NCBI GenBank assembly: GCA_049239925.1
Contig: JBMLTO010000049.1
Span: 1-24,734, forward strand
Length of the DNA: 24,734 bases
DNA from: Legionella_A sp049239925
GTDB lineage: Bacteria; Pseudomonadota; Gammaproteobacteria; Legionellales; Legionellaceae
Reading direction: 5' to 3'
Part shown: in pieces, positions 15,175-24,632 of the stretch
Layout of the letters: each line of letters starts with the position of its first letter
Numbering within the stretch: the first letter of the stretch is position 1
Notes under the pieces: generated by a model
The model's input: the letters and a program-made list of their open reading frames with translations, nothing else
Told to the model about the DNA's origin: nothing
The model's database searches: none
Translations under genes and position numbers: made by a program

Positions 15175-16002
15175 ATGATAGATTTGCATTGTCATAGTTT
15201 TTATTCAGATGGAGAATTAAGTCCATCTGAGCTGCTTGTGAAGGCTTCTGCAGCCGGATTAAAACTGTTTGCCTTGACTGATCATGACACTATATCTGGC
15301 TTAGCTGAGCTGCAACAGGCGGCACAATTGTGTGATATAACCATTATTAATGGTGTTGAACTGAGTGTTCGCTGGAAGAAGAACGATATTCATATCATTG
15401 GTTTGAATATATCTGTTTGCCACGAAGGTCTTGCTCAACTATTAGACCAACAAACGCAAAACCGAGTTATCAGGGCGCGATTGATAGGAGAGCGATTCGC
15501 AACAGTAGGTATTGCGAAGGCTTATGAGAAGGCATCCTTGATTGCTGGCCATGAACGGGTTGGGCGGGTTCATTATGCGCAACTATTAATTCAAGAAGGT
15601 TATGTAGCCGATATGAAAAGTGCTTTTAAGCGTTATTTAGGGCGTGGACGGCCTGCGTATATCCCTACACCTTGGGTTGATATGGAAGAAGCTGTCATAC
15701 AGATTGTATCAGCAGGAGGCGATGCAGTTATTGCACACCCATTTAAGTATTCATTAACACGTTCCAAACTCATTGATCTAATAAAGGCATTCAAAAATGC
15801 AGGAGGCAGAGGGATTGAAATCATTTCTGGCATGATGACTAACCAAGAGATTAGTGAATTAGTTCGGTTAAGTACATCTTTCGATTTATTAGCGTCAACA
15901 GGTTCAGATTTTCATGGTGATGGAGTGTCGCGGGTGCGATTAGGCCAACAACAATCATTACCGCCAAACTGCAAGCCCATTTGGCATCAATGGACTATTT
16001 AA
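15175..16002 (+). CDS. rnm: PHP-domain 5'-3' nuclease Rnm/TrpH
   Basis: A 275-residue PHP-family metal-dependent phosphoesterase. Metal ligands are seen in DLHCHSFYSDG (His5, His7, Asp12), LTDHDT (Asp36-His37), NGVELS (Glu62), VIAHPFKY and GSDFHGD near the end. In Escherichia coli the homologue (YciV/TrpH/RNase AM) removes 5' nucleotides in rRNA maturation. Only 11 bases separate it from yciO, and the following genes repeat the common gammaproteobacterial cluster, so it is probably the first gene of a long operon. Confidence 0.92.
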   Translation: MIDLHCHSFYSDGELSPSELLVKASAAGLKLFALTDHDTISGLAELQQAAQLCDITIINGVELSVRWKKNDIHIIGLNISVCHEGLAQLLDQQTQNRVIRARLIGERFATVGIAKAYEKASLIAGHERVGRVHYAQLLIQEGYVADMKSAFKRYLGRGRPAYIPTPWVDMEEAVIQIVSAGGDAVIAHPFKYSLTRSKLIDLIKAFKNAGGRGIEIISGMMTNQEISELVRLSTSFDLLASTGSDFHGDGVSRVRLGQQQSLPPNCKPIWHQWTI

Positions 16003-16013
16003 TAGAGGACTTT

Positions 16014-16634
16014 ATGGCCCAGTTTTTTGCGATTCATCCTGACAATCCGCAAGCACGATTACTACGCAAAGCGGCAACAATTATTCAAGAGGGTGGAGTC
16101 ATTATTTATCCGACTGACTCTGGTTATGCCTTAGGTTGTGCCTTGGGTAATAAGTCAGCCTTTGAAAGAATAAGGCAATTGCGTCAATTTGAAAAAAATC
16201 ATAGCCTAACGTTGATCTGTCGAGATTTATCGCAATTAGGCACCTATGCTAAGGTTAATAATTCTATTTTTCGCTTATTAAAAGCATTTACTCCTGGCGC
16301 TTATACATTTATCTTAAACGCTACTAGTGAGGTTCCCAGATTGATGCTTCATCCTAAAAGAAAAACGTTAGGTTTGAGAGTACCAGAACATACAATTACC
16401 TTGTCTTTATTGGAATGCTTAGATAGCCCATTAATGAGTACAACCCTTGTACTCCCTGGTGCCGTAGCTCCATTAACTCAGCCTGAAGCGATTAAAGATT
16501 TGGTTGGTAACAAAGTGGATTTATTCATTGATGGCGGAGATTGTTGCCAGGAGCCGACCACTATTGTTGATTTAACTGGTGATTTTCCAATTGTTTTGCG
16601 CGAAGGCAAAGGTGATCCTGGGCCTTTTCGTTAG
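16014..16634 (+). CDS. yciO: YciO, Sua5/YciO/YrdC family protein
   Basis: A 206-residue YrdC-fold protein. The start MAQFFAIHPDNPQARLLRKA and VIIYPTDSGYALGCALGNK match the YciO branch rather than TsaC, as do RKTLGLRVPEH and LMSTTLVLPG. The biochemical role of YciO is not settled; the fold binds ATP and RNA, and its paralogue TsaC makes threonylcarbamoyl-AMP. Start ATG 16014 is chosen for the AGAGGA site just upstream. An in-frame upstream ATG at 15981 lies inside rnm. Confidence 0.92.
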   Translation: MAQFFAIHPDNPQARLLRKAATIIQEGGVIIYPTDSGYALGCALGNKSAFERIRQLRQFEKNHSLTLICRDLSQLGTYAKVNNSIFRLLKAFTPGAYTFILNATSEVPRLMLHPKRKTLGLRVPEHTITLSLLECLDSPLMSTTLVLPGAVAPLTQPEAIKDLVGNKVDLFIDGGDCCQEPTTIVDLTGDFPIVLREGKGDPGPFR

Positions 16635-16711
16635 GATATATTCAATCACGTAGCCTATTTAACGTTAGATTCGGTAGAAAATAATTAGATTACGATACAT
16701 TTGAGGTTTCG

Positions 16712-17923
16712 ATGTCAACATTTAGCATGAATAAACGGGTAGTTTCTGGTATGCGAGCAAGCGGCCATTTACATCTGGGTCATTATCATGGTGTTCTTAA
16801 AAATTGGCTAAAATTACAGCATCAATACGATTGCTTTTTTTTTGTTGCGGACTGGCATGGATTGACAACTAATTATGAGGCCCCTGGTCTGATTGAAAAA
16901 TATATCTGGGAAATGGTCATCGATTGGTTAGCTTGTGGTCTGAATCCTAGTCTTTCACGCTTATTTATTCAATCATGGGTTCCTGAGCATGCAGAGCTAC
17001 ACTTATTATTATCTATGATCACTCCTTTGGGTTGGTTGGAGCGAGTGCCTACCTATAAAGAACAACAATTAAAATTGCATGAGAAAGATTTATCAACGTA
17101 TGGTTTTTTGGGATATCCCTTGTTACAAAGTGCGGATGTCTTATTGTATAAGGCTGACTTTGTGCCAGTTGGCGAAGATCAAGCGCCTCATATAGAACTT
17201 GTGCGTGAAGTGGCTAGGCGTTTTAATTATCTTTATGGCCGTGAACCTAATTTTGAAATACTCGTTAATGAAGCCATAAAAAAAATGGGTAAGAAAAACA
17301 GTAAATTATACAGTGAGTTGCGAAAATCATTTCAGCAAAATGGTTGTCATGAGTCATTAAATACTGCACGTGCATTGCTAGCCAGTCAATCAAATTTATC
17401 CCTGGGAGATAAAGAACGTTTAGACGGTTACCTTGACGGTTCTGGTAAAATAATTTTATCCGAACCGCAAATGTTACTCACTGAACATGCCAAAATGCCG
17501 GGTATTGATGGGCAAAAAATGTCTAAGTCATACTCTAATACAATTATGTTACGCGAAGAACCCCAACAAGTTGAAAAAAAAATATTAACAATGCCAACTG
17601 ATCCAGCGCGAATTAAAAGAACTGATCCTGGCAATCCAGAACATTGTCCTGTATGGCAATTTCATAATATATATTCTGATCATGAGGTCAAAAAATGGGT
17701 GCAAGCCGGTTGTCGTAGTGCCACTATTGGTTGTGTTGATTGTAAAAGACCTTTGATTGACTCAATTAATTGTGAATTACAACCCATACAAGTCGCTATT
17801 AAAGATTATGAAAGTGATTTGGGTTTGGTCAAGCAAATTATTGCGGAAGGTAGTGAGCAAGCAAGAGATGAGGCCAATAAAACATTAACGGATGTCCGTG
17901 AGGCTATGGGCTTGGATTATTAG
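16712..17923 (+). CDS. trpS: Tryptophanyl-tRNA synthetase
   Basis: A 403-residue class I synthetase charging tRNA-Trp. The HIGH-type motif is GHLHLGHYHG (18-27), FVADWHGLT is in the active site, and the KMSKS loop is GQKMSKSYSN at about 267-276. It is some 60-70 residues longer than the compact Escherichia coli enzyme. The extra stretch (about 186-247, Lys/Ser rich) lies just before the KMSKS region, as in the longer TrpRS form of Pseudomonas- and Legionella-type bacteria. GAGG precedes the ATG at 16712. It ends two bases before scpA. Confidence 0.96.
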   Translation: MSTFSMNKRVVSGMRASGHLHLGHYHGVLKNWLKLQHQYDCFFFVADWHGLTTNYEAPGLIEKYIWEMVIDWLACGLNPSLSRLFIQSWVPEHAELHLLLSMITPLGWLERVPTYKEQQLKLHEKDLSTYGFLGYPLLQSADVLLYKADFVPVGEDQAPHIELVREVARRFNYLYGREPNFEILVNEAIKKMGKKNSKLYSELRKSFQQNGCHESLNTARALLASQSNLSLGDKERLDGYLDGSGKIILSEPQMLLTEHAKMPGIDGQKMSKSYSNTIMLREEPQQVEKKILTMPTDPARIKRTDPGNPEHCPVWQFHNIYSDHEVKKWVQAGCRSATIGCVDCKRPLIDSINCELQPIQVAIKDYESDLGLVKQIIAEGSEQARDEANKTLTDVREAMGLDY

Positions 17924-17925
17924 CC

Positions 17926-18747
17926 ATGGTAGATATGGTAGACGAGGTGTTACCTAAACCAATAATAGCGATTGTTGCAGGAACTCCGATTACTGATTTA
18001 CCTGATGATTTATTTATTCCTCCTGACGCGTTGGAAATTTTATTGGATTCATTTAGTGGGCCACTCGATTTGTTGTTGTACTTAATACGTCGCCAAAATA
18101 TTGATATTTTAAATATACCGATACTGCTCATTACTCAACAGTATATGCAGTATATTCAATTCATAGAAGAACAACGGTTGGAGATTGCTGCTGATTACTT
18201 AGTCATGGCAGCATTGCTTGCAGAGATTAAATCAAAGATGCTGCTGCCGATTAACCAGGATCATTCGATCATCGATGATGAAGACGATCCACGCATGGCG
18301 CTAGTAAGACGGTTACAACTCTATGAGGTGTTTAAAGAGGCAGCACAATTAATCGATCAGCTTCCTCGGCACGAACGAGAGTCATTTGTAGTACAGTTAT
18401 CAGGCGATAATCACCATCATCAAATAGTCACTAGACCACACCCTCATGTAGACTTATGTTCATTGAGCGTTGCAATGGCGGCTATCATGCGGCGTGAACA
18501 TCATGTTGCTCATCATCAAATTGTTAGAGAAGCATTATCGGTACGTGAGCGGATGAACATTATTTTGCAACGGCTTGATAATCATCACTTCATCGAGTTT
18601 ACTACGCTATTCCCTCGTCAAGAAGGGCGGATGGGATTAGTGGTAAGCTTACTCGCTATTCTTGAACTATGCAGACAATCCTTGCTAATGATTATTCAGA
18701 CAGAAAATTTTTCTCCTATTCGCCTCAAAGGATGTTCTAGTGGATGA
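17926..18747 (+). CDS. scpA: Segregation and condensation protein ScpA
   Basis: A 273-residue kleisin of the SMC-ScpAB condensin. FSGPLDLLLYLIRRQNIDILNIPI is the canonical N-terminal kleisin motif (about residues 44-67), followed by ADYLVMAALLAEIKSKMLLP. The C-terminal winged helix is in the last 80 residues (FTTLFPRQEGRMGLVVSLLAILEL). The acidic/His-rich middle is the usual linker. The stop overlaps the scpB start by eight bases. Confidence 0.94.
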   Translation: MVDMVDEVLPKPIIAIVAGTPITDLPDDLFIPPDALEILLDSFSGPLDLLLYLIRRQNIDILNIPILLITQQYMQYIQFIEEQRLEIAADYLVMAALLAEIKSKMLLPINQDHSIIDDEDDPRMALVRRLQLYEVFKEAAQLIDQLPRHERESFVVQLSGDNHHHQIVTRPHPHVDLCSLSVAMAAIMRREHHVAHHQIVREALSVRERMNIILQRLDNHHFIEFTTLFPRQEGRMGLVVSLLAILELCRQSLLMIIQTENFSPIRLKGCSSG

Positions 18748-19282
18748 ATTAAAGCTGAAAAAAATTTTAGAAGCTGTGCTAATGACTAGCGAGTCCCCGT
18801 TATCGATAGAAAGGCTACAGCAATTATTTGACGACGATGAGATACCGACAAAACAACAGTTATTATCTGCGCTTAATCAACTTACAGTTGATTACCAGCA
18901 AAGAGCAATTGAATTGAAGGAATTAGCCAGTGGTTATAGCCTACAAACGCGTGCGGAGTATGGTCAATGGGTAGCGCGGCTATCTAGTGAAAAACCGGTA
19001 AAATATTCAAGCGCTATTTTGGAAACATTGGCGATCATTGCTTATCGGCAACCGGTAACTCGTGCAGATATTGAAAACATTCGTGGTGTTACTGTAAGTA
19101 CGCTCATGATTAGAACATTACTTGAGCGAGAATGGATTCGTGTTGCTGGATATCGCGATGTACCAGGGAAACCTGCAGTGTACGTTACAACCAAGTTATT
19201 TCTTGATTATTTTAATTTAAAAAGTCTTAATGAGTTACCGGCAATTTCTGCTGTAACAACAACTGAAAGTGAAAATATATGA
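18740..19282 (+). CDS. scpB: Segregation and condensation protein ScpB
   Basis: A 180-residue partner of ScpA with two winged-helix domains. The first begins LKKILEAVLMTSESPLSIE. The second contains SAILETLAIIAYRQPVTRADIENIRGV and GYRDVPGKPAVYVTT, both highly conserved. The start is GTG 18740 with AAAGGA upstream, inside the scpA end. Its stop overlaps the rluB ATG by four bases, so scpA-scpB-rluB are translationally coupled. Confidence 0.95.
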   Translation: MDELKLKKILEAVLMTSESPLSIERLQQLFDDDEIPTKQQLLSALNQLTVDYQQRAIELKELASGYSLQTRAEYGQWVARLSSEKPVKYSSAILETLAIIAYRQPVTRADIENIRGVTVSTLMIRTLLEREWIRVAGYRDVPGKPAVYVTTKLFLDYFNLKSLNELPAISAVTTTESENI

Positions 19283-20016
19283 GTAGTGAACGATTACAGA
19301 AAATTCTCAGCCAAGCAGGCCTTGGTTCACGGCGTGAGATGGAGCGGTGGATAGAAAGTGGTTATGTGTATTTGAATGGTTGCCAAGCAAAAATAGGTGA
19401 TCTAGCGACTAGTGCTGATAAAATAATGGTAAAGGGTAAACTATTAGTTAATCCACTCGAGAAAACTCAGCAGACTCGAATTTTACTTTATCACAAGCCG
19501 GTTGGTGAGATATCTAGCCGATACGATCCAAAACATTCCAATACGGTGTTTGATCGTATTCCAACCTTAAAAAATGGTCGTTGGGTACAAGTTGGACGTC
19601 TTGATATTAATACATCAGGTTTATTGTTATTCACTAATAATGGCGACTTAGCTAATCGTCTTATGCATCCCAAATATCAAATCGAACGAGAATACGCGGT
19701 TCGTGTTCATGGTCGAGTCAGTCCAGATATGCTGTTGAGCTTAAAAAAAGGAGTTGTCCTCGATGATGGCATCGCTAAGTTTTTACGGGTAGACTTTCGT
19801 GGTGGTGAGGGAGCAAATAGTTGGTACCATGTTGTTCTTAGCGAAGGTCGTAATCGGGAAGTGCGTAGATTATGGGAGTCACAGGGAGTGGAGGTCAGTC
19901 GTTTGATTCGAATACGGTATGGTCAATTAACAATGCCTCGTTCCCTTGCTCGTGGAGACTATATGGAGCTTTCGCCTCAAGCAGTACTCACTTTTCTTGC
20001 ACAACTGGGGGTATAA
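19279..20016 (+). CDS. rluB: 23S rRNA pseudouridine synthase RluB
   Basis: A 245-residue RsuA-family pseudouridine synthase modifying U2605 of 23S rRNA. The N-terminal S4 RNA-binding domain (ERLQKILSQAGLGSRREMERWI) is followed by the catalytic domain. Its GRLDINTSGLLLFTNNG contains the active-site Asp109, with NREVRRLWESQGVEVSRLIRIRYG near the end. The scpB-rluB linkage is common in gammaproteobacteria. It is shorter than Escherichia coli RluB because the long basic C-terminal tail is missing. Confidence 0.94.
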   Translation: MSSERLQKILSQAGLGSRREMERWIESGYVYLNGCQAKIGDLATSADKIMVKGKLLVNPLEKTQQTRILLYHKPVGEISSRYDPKHSNTVFDRIPTLKNGRWVQVGRLDINTSGLLLFTNNGDLANRLMHPKYQIEREYAVRVHGRVSPDMLLSLKKGVVLDDGIAKFLRVDFRGGEGANSWYHVVLSEGRNREVRRLWESQGVEVSRLIRIRYGQLTMPRSLARGDYMELSPQAVLTFLAQLGV

Positions 20017-20062
20017 TGATCGTCACGATTAGTTGTTTATTGGTATTGAAGCGAGATTACTT

Positions 20063-21397
20063 ATGAAAAGAAAACGCCAGCGTCTATCAACAACTCCTGT
20101 TGAGGCATATATTGAAAAATTTAGCCATGATGCTCGCGGTCTTGCCAGGATTGCAGGCAAAACAACCTTTATTCAAGGTGCGTTACCGAATGAAACAGTG
20201 CTGGTCGAATATACCCGCCAAAAAAATGACTACGATGAAGGTCAATTGATACGTGTGATTAATCAGTCTCCCCATCGAGTATCCCCCAAATGTCCTCATT
20301 ATACTTCTTGTGGTGGTTGCTCTTTGCAGCACCTCGATCCAACGGTTCAAATTCATGTAAAACAGCAGATACTAATAGATCTTCTAACCAAAATCGCACG
20401 CTGTACACCACAGCATATTTTACCTCCCGTTGTCGGCGATTATTGGAATTATCGCAATAAAGCAAGGTTGAGTGTTCGTTATGTAGAAAAAAAACAATCC
20501 ACACTAGTGGGCTTTCGCGAACAAAATAATCCACGATTTATTGCCGATATAACTAGATGCTCGATACTTCATGAACAGGTTGATACACACATTACAGCTT
20601 TACGCCAATTGGTTGATAGCTTAGATGAGCCACGTAATATCGCACAAATTGAAGTTGCAGCAGGTGATCAGGAGGTTGCATTAATTTTTCGTAATCTGAC
20701 GGCTATTAGTACGGACGATCAGCAACGCCTGCGTGAGTTTGCCGATCAATATAATTTTTTTATCTATTTACAGCCTGCTGGCCCAGATAGTGTTTATTTA
20801 TTTTACCCGCAAGATAGGGGTAATCTGTTGAGTTATGCGTTGCCTGAGTATGGTATTAATCTTCACTTCAAACCCACTGATTTTACTCAAGTCAATGCCT
20901 CACTGAATCGCCAAATGGTCACTTTAGCTTTGCATTTATTGGCGCTAGAACCAGAAGATGTCGTTTTAGACCTTTATTGTGGCTTAGGAAATTTTTCTTT
21001 ACCGATGGCTAAAAATTGTAAATGGGTAATCGGTGTTGAGGGTAGTGAGGCGATGGTCCAACGCGCAGCTATGAATGCCAAACTAAATGATATCAGTAAT
21101 ACCGATTTTTATTGTGCCAATTTAGATGATGAAAATTCGATTTCTTTGTTTGAAAAATACCAATTTGATAAAGTCTTGCTTGATCCTCCACGGACGGGAG
21201 CATTAACAATCGTTAAAAAAATTCACCTGATTGCCCCCAAATTAATAGTTTATGTATCGTGTAATCCTGCAACACTAGCACGCGATACCGATATATTGGT
21301 TCACCAACAGGGCTATCAGTTGGTTTCTGTAGGTGTGATGGATATGTTTCCTCATACTGCACATGTAGAGTCGATTGCCTTGTTTGTAAAAGGATAG
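20063..21397 (+). CDS. rlmD: 23S rRNA (uracil-1939-C5)-methyltransferase RlmD
   Basis: A 444-residue SAM-dependent methyltransferase. The order is a TRAM domain (about 8-65) and the 4Fe-4S cluster cysteines Cys77, Cys83, Cys86 (KCPHYTSCGGC) and Cys166 (TRCSILH). The Rossmann methyltransferase part follows, with VLDLYCGLGNFSLPMA, LLDPPRTGA and the nucleophile Cys400 in VYVSCNPATLARD. Start ATG 20063 fits the family N-terminus; a TTG at 20033 in frame adds ten unconserved residues. It sits immediately before relA, the arrangement known from Escherichia coli. Confidence 0.95.
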   Translation: MKRKRQRLSTTPVEAYIEKFSHDARGLARIAGKTTFIQGALPNETVLVEYTRQKNDYDEGQLIRVINQSPHRVSPKCPHYTSCGGCSLQHLDPTVQIHVKQQILIDLLTKIARCTPQHILPPVVGDYWNYRNKARLSVRYVEKKQSTLVGFREQNNPRFIADITRCSILHEQVDTHITALRQLVDSLDEPRNIAQIEVAAGDQEVALIFRNLTAISTDDQQRLREFADQYNFFIYLQPAGPDSVYLFYPQDRGNLLSYALPEYGINLHFKPTDFTQVNASLNRQMVTLALHLLALEPEDVVLDLYCGLGNFSLPMAKNCKWVIGVEGSEAMVQRAAMNAKLNDISNTDFYCANLDDENSISLFEKYQFDKVLLDPPRTGALTIVKKIHLIAPKLIVYVSCNPATLARDTDILVHQQGYQLVSVGVMDMFPHTAHVESIALFVKG

Positions 21398-21402
21398 CTA
21401 TT

Positions 21403-23607
21403 ATGGTGAAGGTCAAAGTAGATACGCCATTACTTGCCGATGGTAGTATTGATGTTGAGCAATGGATTAAACAAGTTGGCCATAAAGGGTACTCTAAACA
21501 CCTTGAATTCATACGAAATGCTTGTACGCTTAGCCAATTAGCTGGTCTTGAGCATGCCACTGAAACGGGTCTCTCTTGTTTACAACAAGGCCTTGTAATG
21601 GCTGATATGCTTGCAGATCTGGCTGTCGATTATGAAACCTTAGTAGCGGCTATTATTTATGAATCTGTCCATTTTGCAGAATTATCCTTTGACGATATTG
21701 CAGAGCAGTTAGGCGCTAACATTGCACGTCTAGTCAGGGGCGTTGAAAAAATGAATGCGATATCTAATTTGCAAAACCTTAATCGATATCCGCAAAGTCG
21801 ACATCAACTTGATAATATACGTAAGATGTTGCTGGCCATGGCTGATGATGTGCGCTTAGTACTGATTAAGCTTGCCGAACGGCTTTGTGTTCTTCGCTCA
21901 GTTGATCATATGCCGGCTGGCATGCGGCAATCGATTGCCACAGAGGCGATGGAAATTTATGCGCCGCTAGCTAATCGTTTAGGGATAGGCAGTATCAAAT
22001 GGGAAATGGAAGATTTAGCTTTTCGACACCTCTATCCTGATGATTACAAGTCTATCGCTAAGGGATTGAAAGAAAAGCGTGTTGAAAGAGATTATTTCGT
22101 TAAGTTAATTATCAATCAACTGAGTCACGCGATTCAAGCTTTGGGAATTAATAAGTACGATGTACATGGTCGTTCTAAACATATCCATAGTATTTACCGC
22201 AAAATGGTTCGCAAGAATGTTTCCTTAGATGAGATTCATGATGCTACGGCTGTTCGTATTTTAGTTGAAACAGAATCGCAATGTTATGAAGTACTCAGTT
22301 TAGTTCATTCTTTGTGGCTACAAATAGTGGCTGAATTTGATGATTATATTGCTAACCCTAAGGCTAACGGTTACCGATCATTACATACTGCAGTGCAAAG
22401 CCCCGATGGTCGAATATTTGAAGTACAGATACGTACGTTTGATATGCATGCACAGGCTGAAATGGGAGTTGCTGCGCATTGGAAATATAAAGAAGGTGTT
22501 GTATTACCAAAAGAAAGTCATGAACGTAAAATTGAATGGTTACGTGAAGTATTAGCTTGGCACCGTGAAATGGCTGCCAGCCATGGTGTATTGGACTCCG
22601 TAGATACTGAATTTTTTGAAGATCGCGTGTATGTTTTTACTCCTAATGGTGACGTGCTTGATTTACCGCAAGGAGTTACCCCCCTTGATTTTGCTTATCA
22701 TGTTCATAGTGAGGTTGGTCATCGATGCCGTGGTGCTAAAATCAATGGTCATATTGTGCCGTTGACCTACGCATTAAAAACTGGTGACAAAGTAGAAATT
22801 TTAACCGCTAAACAGGCAAAACCTTCTCGTGACTGGATCAATCCACATTATAATTTTTTAAAAACATCTCGCGCTAAAGCCAAAGTATTGCATTGGTTTA
22901 AAATGCAAGATTTCGACAAAAACAAAATAGAAGGTCGCGATCTCTTAGATAAAGAGTTGAAGGTATTAGGAATCAAAAATGAGCAATTACAACCGATTGC
23001 TAATGATTTAACTTTTAAAAATCTAGATGATTTATATGCAGCAATAGGGCGTGGTGATATCAAGCTTGGTCAAATTTTAAATCGAGTTATTCCTTTACAT
23101 TCTGTTGACAAGACAGTTAAGAATTTGGTGAAGGTGCCATCCAAACCGATTGTTTCAAACAATGATTTATCGGTTGAAGGCGTTGGTAATTTGCTTACTC
23201 ATATGGCTCGTTGTTGTAAGCCTGTTCCAGGCGATCAGGTCATTGGTTACATTACCTTGGGGCGTGGAGTCACTGTACATAGACAGGATTGCTTGAATAT
23301 TTTACAGGCTAGTGAAAGGCATCGGCAACGATTGTTACAAGTCAATTGGGGATATGCTACCCATGAAAGTTATTTAGTTGATATAGTTATTAAAGGATTT
23401 GATAGAACAGGTTTGTTGCGTGATATCACTAACGTGCTTGCAAATGAGAAAGCTAATGTTCGTTCGTTGCGTACACAGGCTAATAGGCAGGATAATATCA
23501 GCTATACATCGTTATCCATAGAAATCGATGGTTTAAGTAGTCTGTCTCGTTTATTAGCGAAATTAAGCCAGATCCCTAACGTATTTGAGGCCAGGCGGCA
23601 GTTATAA
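21403..23607 (+). CDS. relA: (p)ppGpp synthetase RelA, hydrolase site lost
   Basis: A 734-residue ribosome-associated alarmone synthetase. The N-terminal HD region is present but inactive: where bifunctional SpoT/Rel has HDxxED, this protein reads AIIYESVHFAE (83-93). The synthetase domain (about 250-370) has DEIHDATAVRILV, FDDYIANPKANGYRSLHT and EVQIRTFDMHAQAEMGVAAHWKYKEG. TGS follows at about 406-468 (VYVFTPNGDVLDLPQG), then a helical part, a zinc-finger segment with ARCCKPVPGD, and a C-terminal ACT/RRM (about 655-734). It should make (p)ppGpp in response to uncharged tRNA but not degrade it; a SpoT would have to exist elsewhere. It starts five bases after rlmD and is the last gene of the operon. 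Confidence 0.96.
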   Translation: MVKVKVDTPLLADGSIDVEQWIKQVGHKGYSKHLEFIRNACTLSQLAGLEHATETGLSCLQQGLVMADMLADLAVDYETLVAAIIYESVHFAELSFDDIAEQLGANIARLVRGVEKMNAISNLQNLNRYPQSRHQLDNIRKMLLAMADDVRLVLIKLAERLCVLRSVDHMPAGMRQSIATEAMEIYAPLANRLGIGSIKWEMEDLAFRHLYPDDYKSIAKGLKEKRVERDYFVKLIINQLSHAIQALGINKYDVHGRSKHIHSIYRKMVRKNVSLDEIHDATAVRILVETESQCYEVLSLVHSLWLQIVAEFDDYIANPKANGYRSLHTAVQSPDGRIFEVQIRTFDMHAQAEMGVAAHWKYKEGVVLPKESHERKIEWLREVLAWHREMAASHGVLDSVDTEFFEDRVYVFTPNGDVLDLPQGVTPLDFAYHVHSEVGHRCRGAKINGHIVPLTYALKTGDKVEILTAKQAKPSRDWINPHYNFLKTSRAKAKVLHWFKMQDFDKNKIEGRDLLDKELKVLGIKNEQLQPIANDLTFKNLDDLYAAIGRGDIKLGQILNRVIPLHSVDKTVKNLVKVPSKPIVSNNDLSVEGVGNLLTHMARCCKPVPGDQVIGYITLGRGVTVHRQDCLNILQASERHRQRLLQVNWGYATHESYLVDIVIKGFDRTGLLRDITNVLANEKANVRSLRTQANRQDNISYTSLSIEIDGLSSLSRLLAKLSQIPNVFEARRQL

Positions 23608-23699
23608 CGAGTCTAGGCAGTGATAGCTAGGCAACGGCTCTGAATTTTTTCTAGACAAGATTCATGATTAGATCGTGTCTAAAAAGTTAGGATGGCTGT

Positions 23700-24065
23700 T
23701 TAGAAAAGGATCGCAAGGACTACACGACGGTGTTCGCTAAGGAGTAAATTAAAAGTCCTGCTTGCTGCACCAATATCCATAGTTTCAATACCTATTTGCA
23801 ATTGGTTAATTGCTTGTAATATCTGCAGGGGTAATTGTTTGCCTAACAGGCTATGGCCAATAATTATAATGTCAGGATGGCATTGTAAAATAGGTTGTAA
23901 TTGATCCATATTCAATGCTTCAATTACATTCGCCTTCCATGGATGTATAATAGTGTCACGACTGACAATTAAATTATCATGATATCGTTGGTTGTTAATT
24001 TTAACGTCTTGTCGGTTATAGGATTGTATAGCATGCTGTTCAGGTTTTTCTAGATGGATTTGCAT
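23700..24065 (-). CDS. Mth938-like (DUF498/NDUFAF3 family) protein
   Basis: A 121-residue single-domain protein. PDIIIIGHSLLG and the conserved GIETMDIGAASRTFNLLLSEHRRVVLAIL mark it as Mth938-like (PF04430), a family that includes mitochondrial complex I assembly factor NDUFAF3. Many proteobacteria carry a stand-alone copy of unclear function. The start is ATG 24065; the upstream ribosome binding site is weak. It is monocistronic, convergent with relA across a 92-base gap. Confidence 0.85.
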   Translation of the reverse strand: MQIHLEKPEQHAIQSYNRQDVKINNQRYHDNLIVSRDTIIHPWKANVIEALNMDQLQPILQCHPDIIIIGHSLLGKQLPLQILQAINQLQIGIETMDIGAASRTFNLLLSEHRRVVLAILF

Positions 24066-24632
24066 AATATTTACTTGAAATTAGTTTAGATTGGAGTTAA
24101 GGGACTAGGCATTTTATCAATCCCTTCTCTGTGCCGTTTCAGTATATCATAGACTGCACTTTCGACAAAAAACGCTCTAAAAGTTGTCAGGTTTTCGTAT
24201 GATTTTTGTAGCTGGAGCTTAGGGCGTGTTGACAATTCATTCACCCGCCTACGTCTATCGACTCATCTGTTTTTGCAAGAAAAAAAAGCAGGTGAAAAGT
24301 GAAGTATTTGCATATGTATATCTGACTATTAAGGAATAACTTATTTTATGCACTCGAGCCTTGATAATAGTCGCACTCTGTATCCTTATCGTGCCATCGG
24401 ATATTAATCCATCGTAGGCGCCAGGTATTGACAGAGTAGGTTTTACCATTTTCACATCAGCTGTTTTATTGCAAGACTAGGGTGTTTATTATCCCCGGCT
24501 ATTCATCAACATTATAACGCTTTTTTGTACTCAATTTTTTACTCATTACCCAAAGCAGCGAGTGAAACTGATTTACCATTTAAGCTCTCTCCTCAGACGT
24601 AAAGCCTTAAATAGACCTCTTTCGAAACCACA
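24066..24632. other. Gene-free stretch with insertion-sequence ends
   Basis: No coding region is supported here. It contains the repeat/IS-end sequence starting GGGCGTGTTGACA at 24222. At 24612-24629 lies AGACCTCTTTCGAAACC, directly beyond the transposase stop and probably the terminal sequence of that IS. The remainder is AT-rich with broken frames. Confidence 0.5.
24222..24254 (+). repeat. Putative IS end, inverted copy of 862-895
   Basis: It begins GGGCGTGTTGACA and continues to CCCGCCTACG. Compared with the reverse complement of 862-895 I count about 28 of the first 31 bases identical. The two copies lie in opposite orientation, at opposite ends of the window. Confidence 0.6.

Noticed and set aside
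23652..23681. TAGACA...TGTCTA hairpin after relA as an intrinsic terminator
   Set aside because: The stem is short with a long loop, and the T-run precedes rather than follows it on the relA strand, with A following.
24255..24455. A 66-residue minus-strand reading frame
   Set aside because: No ribosome binding site or recognisable motif, it overlaps the IS-end region, and its composition at the C-terminal half looks non-coding.
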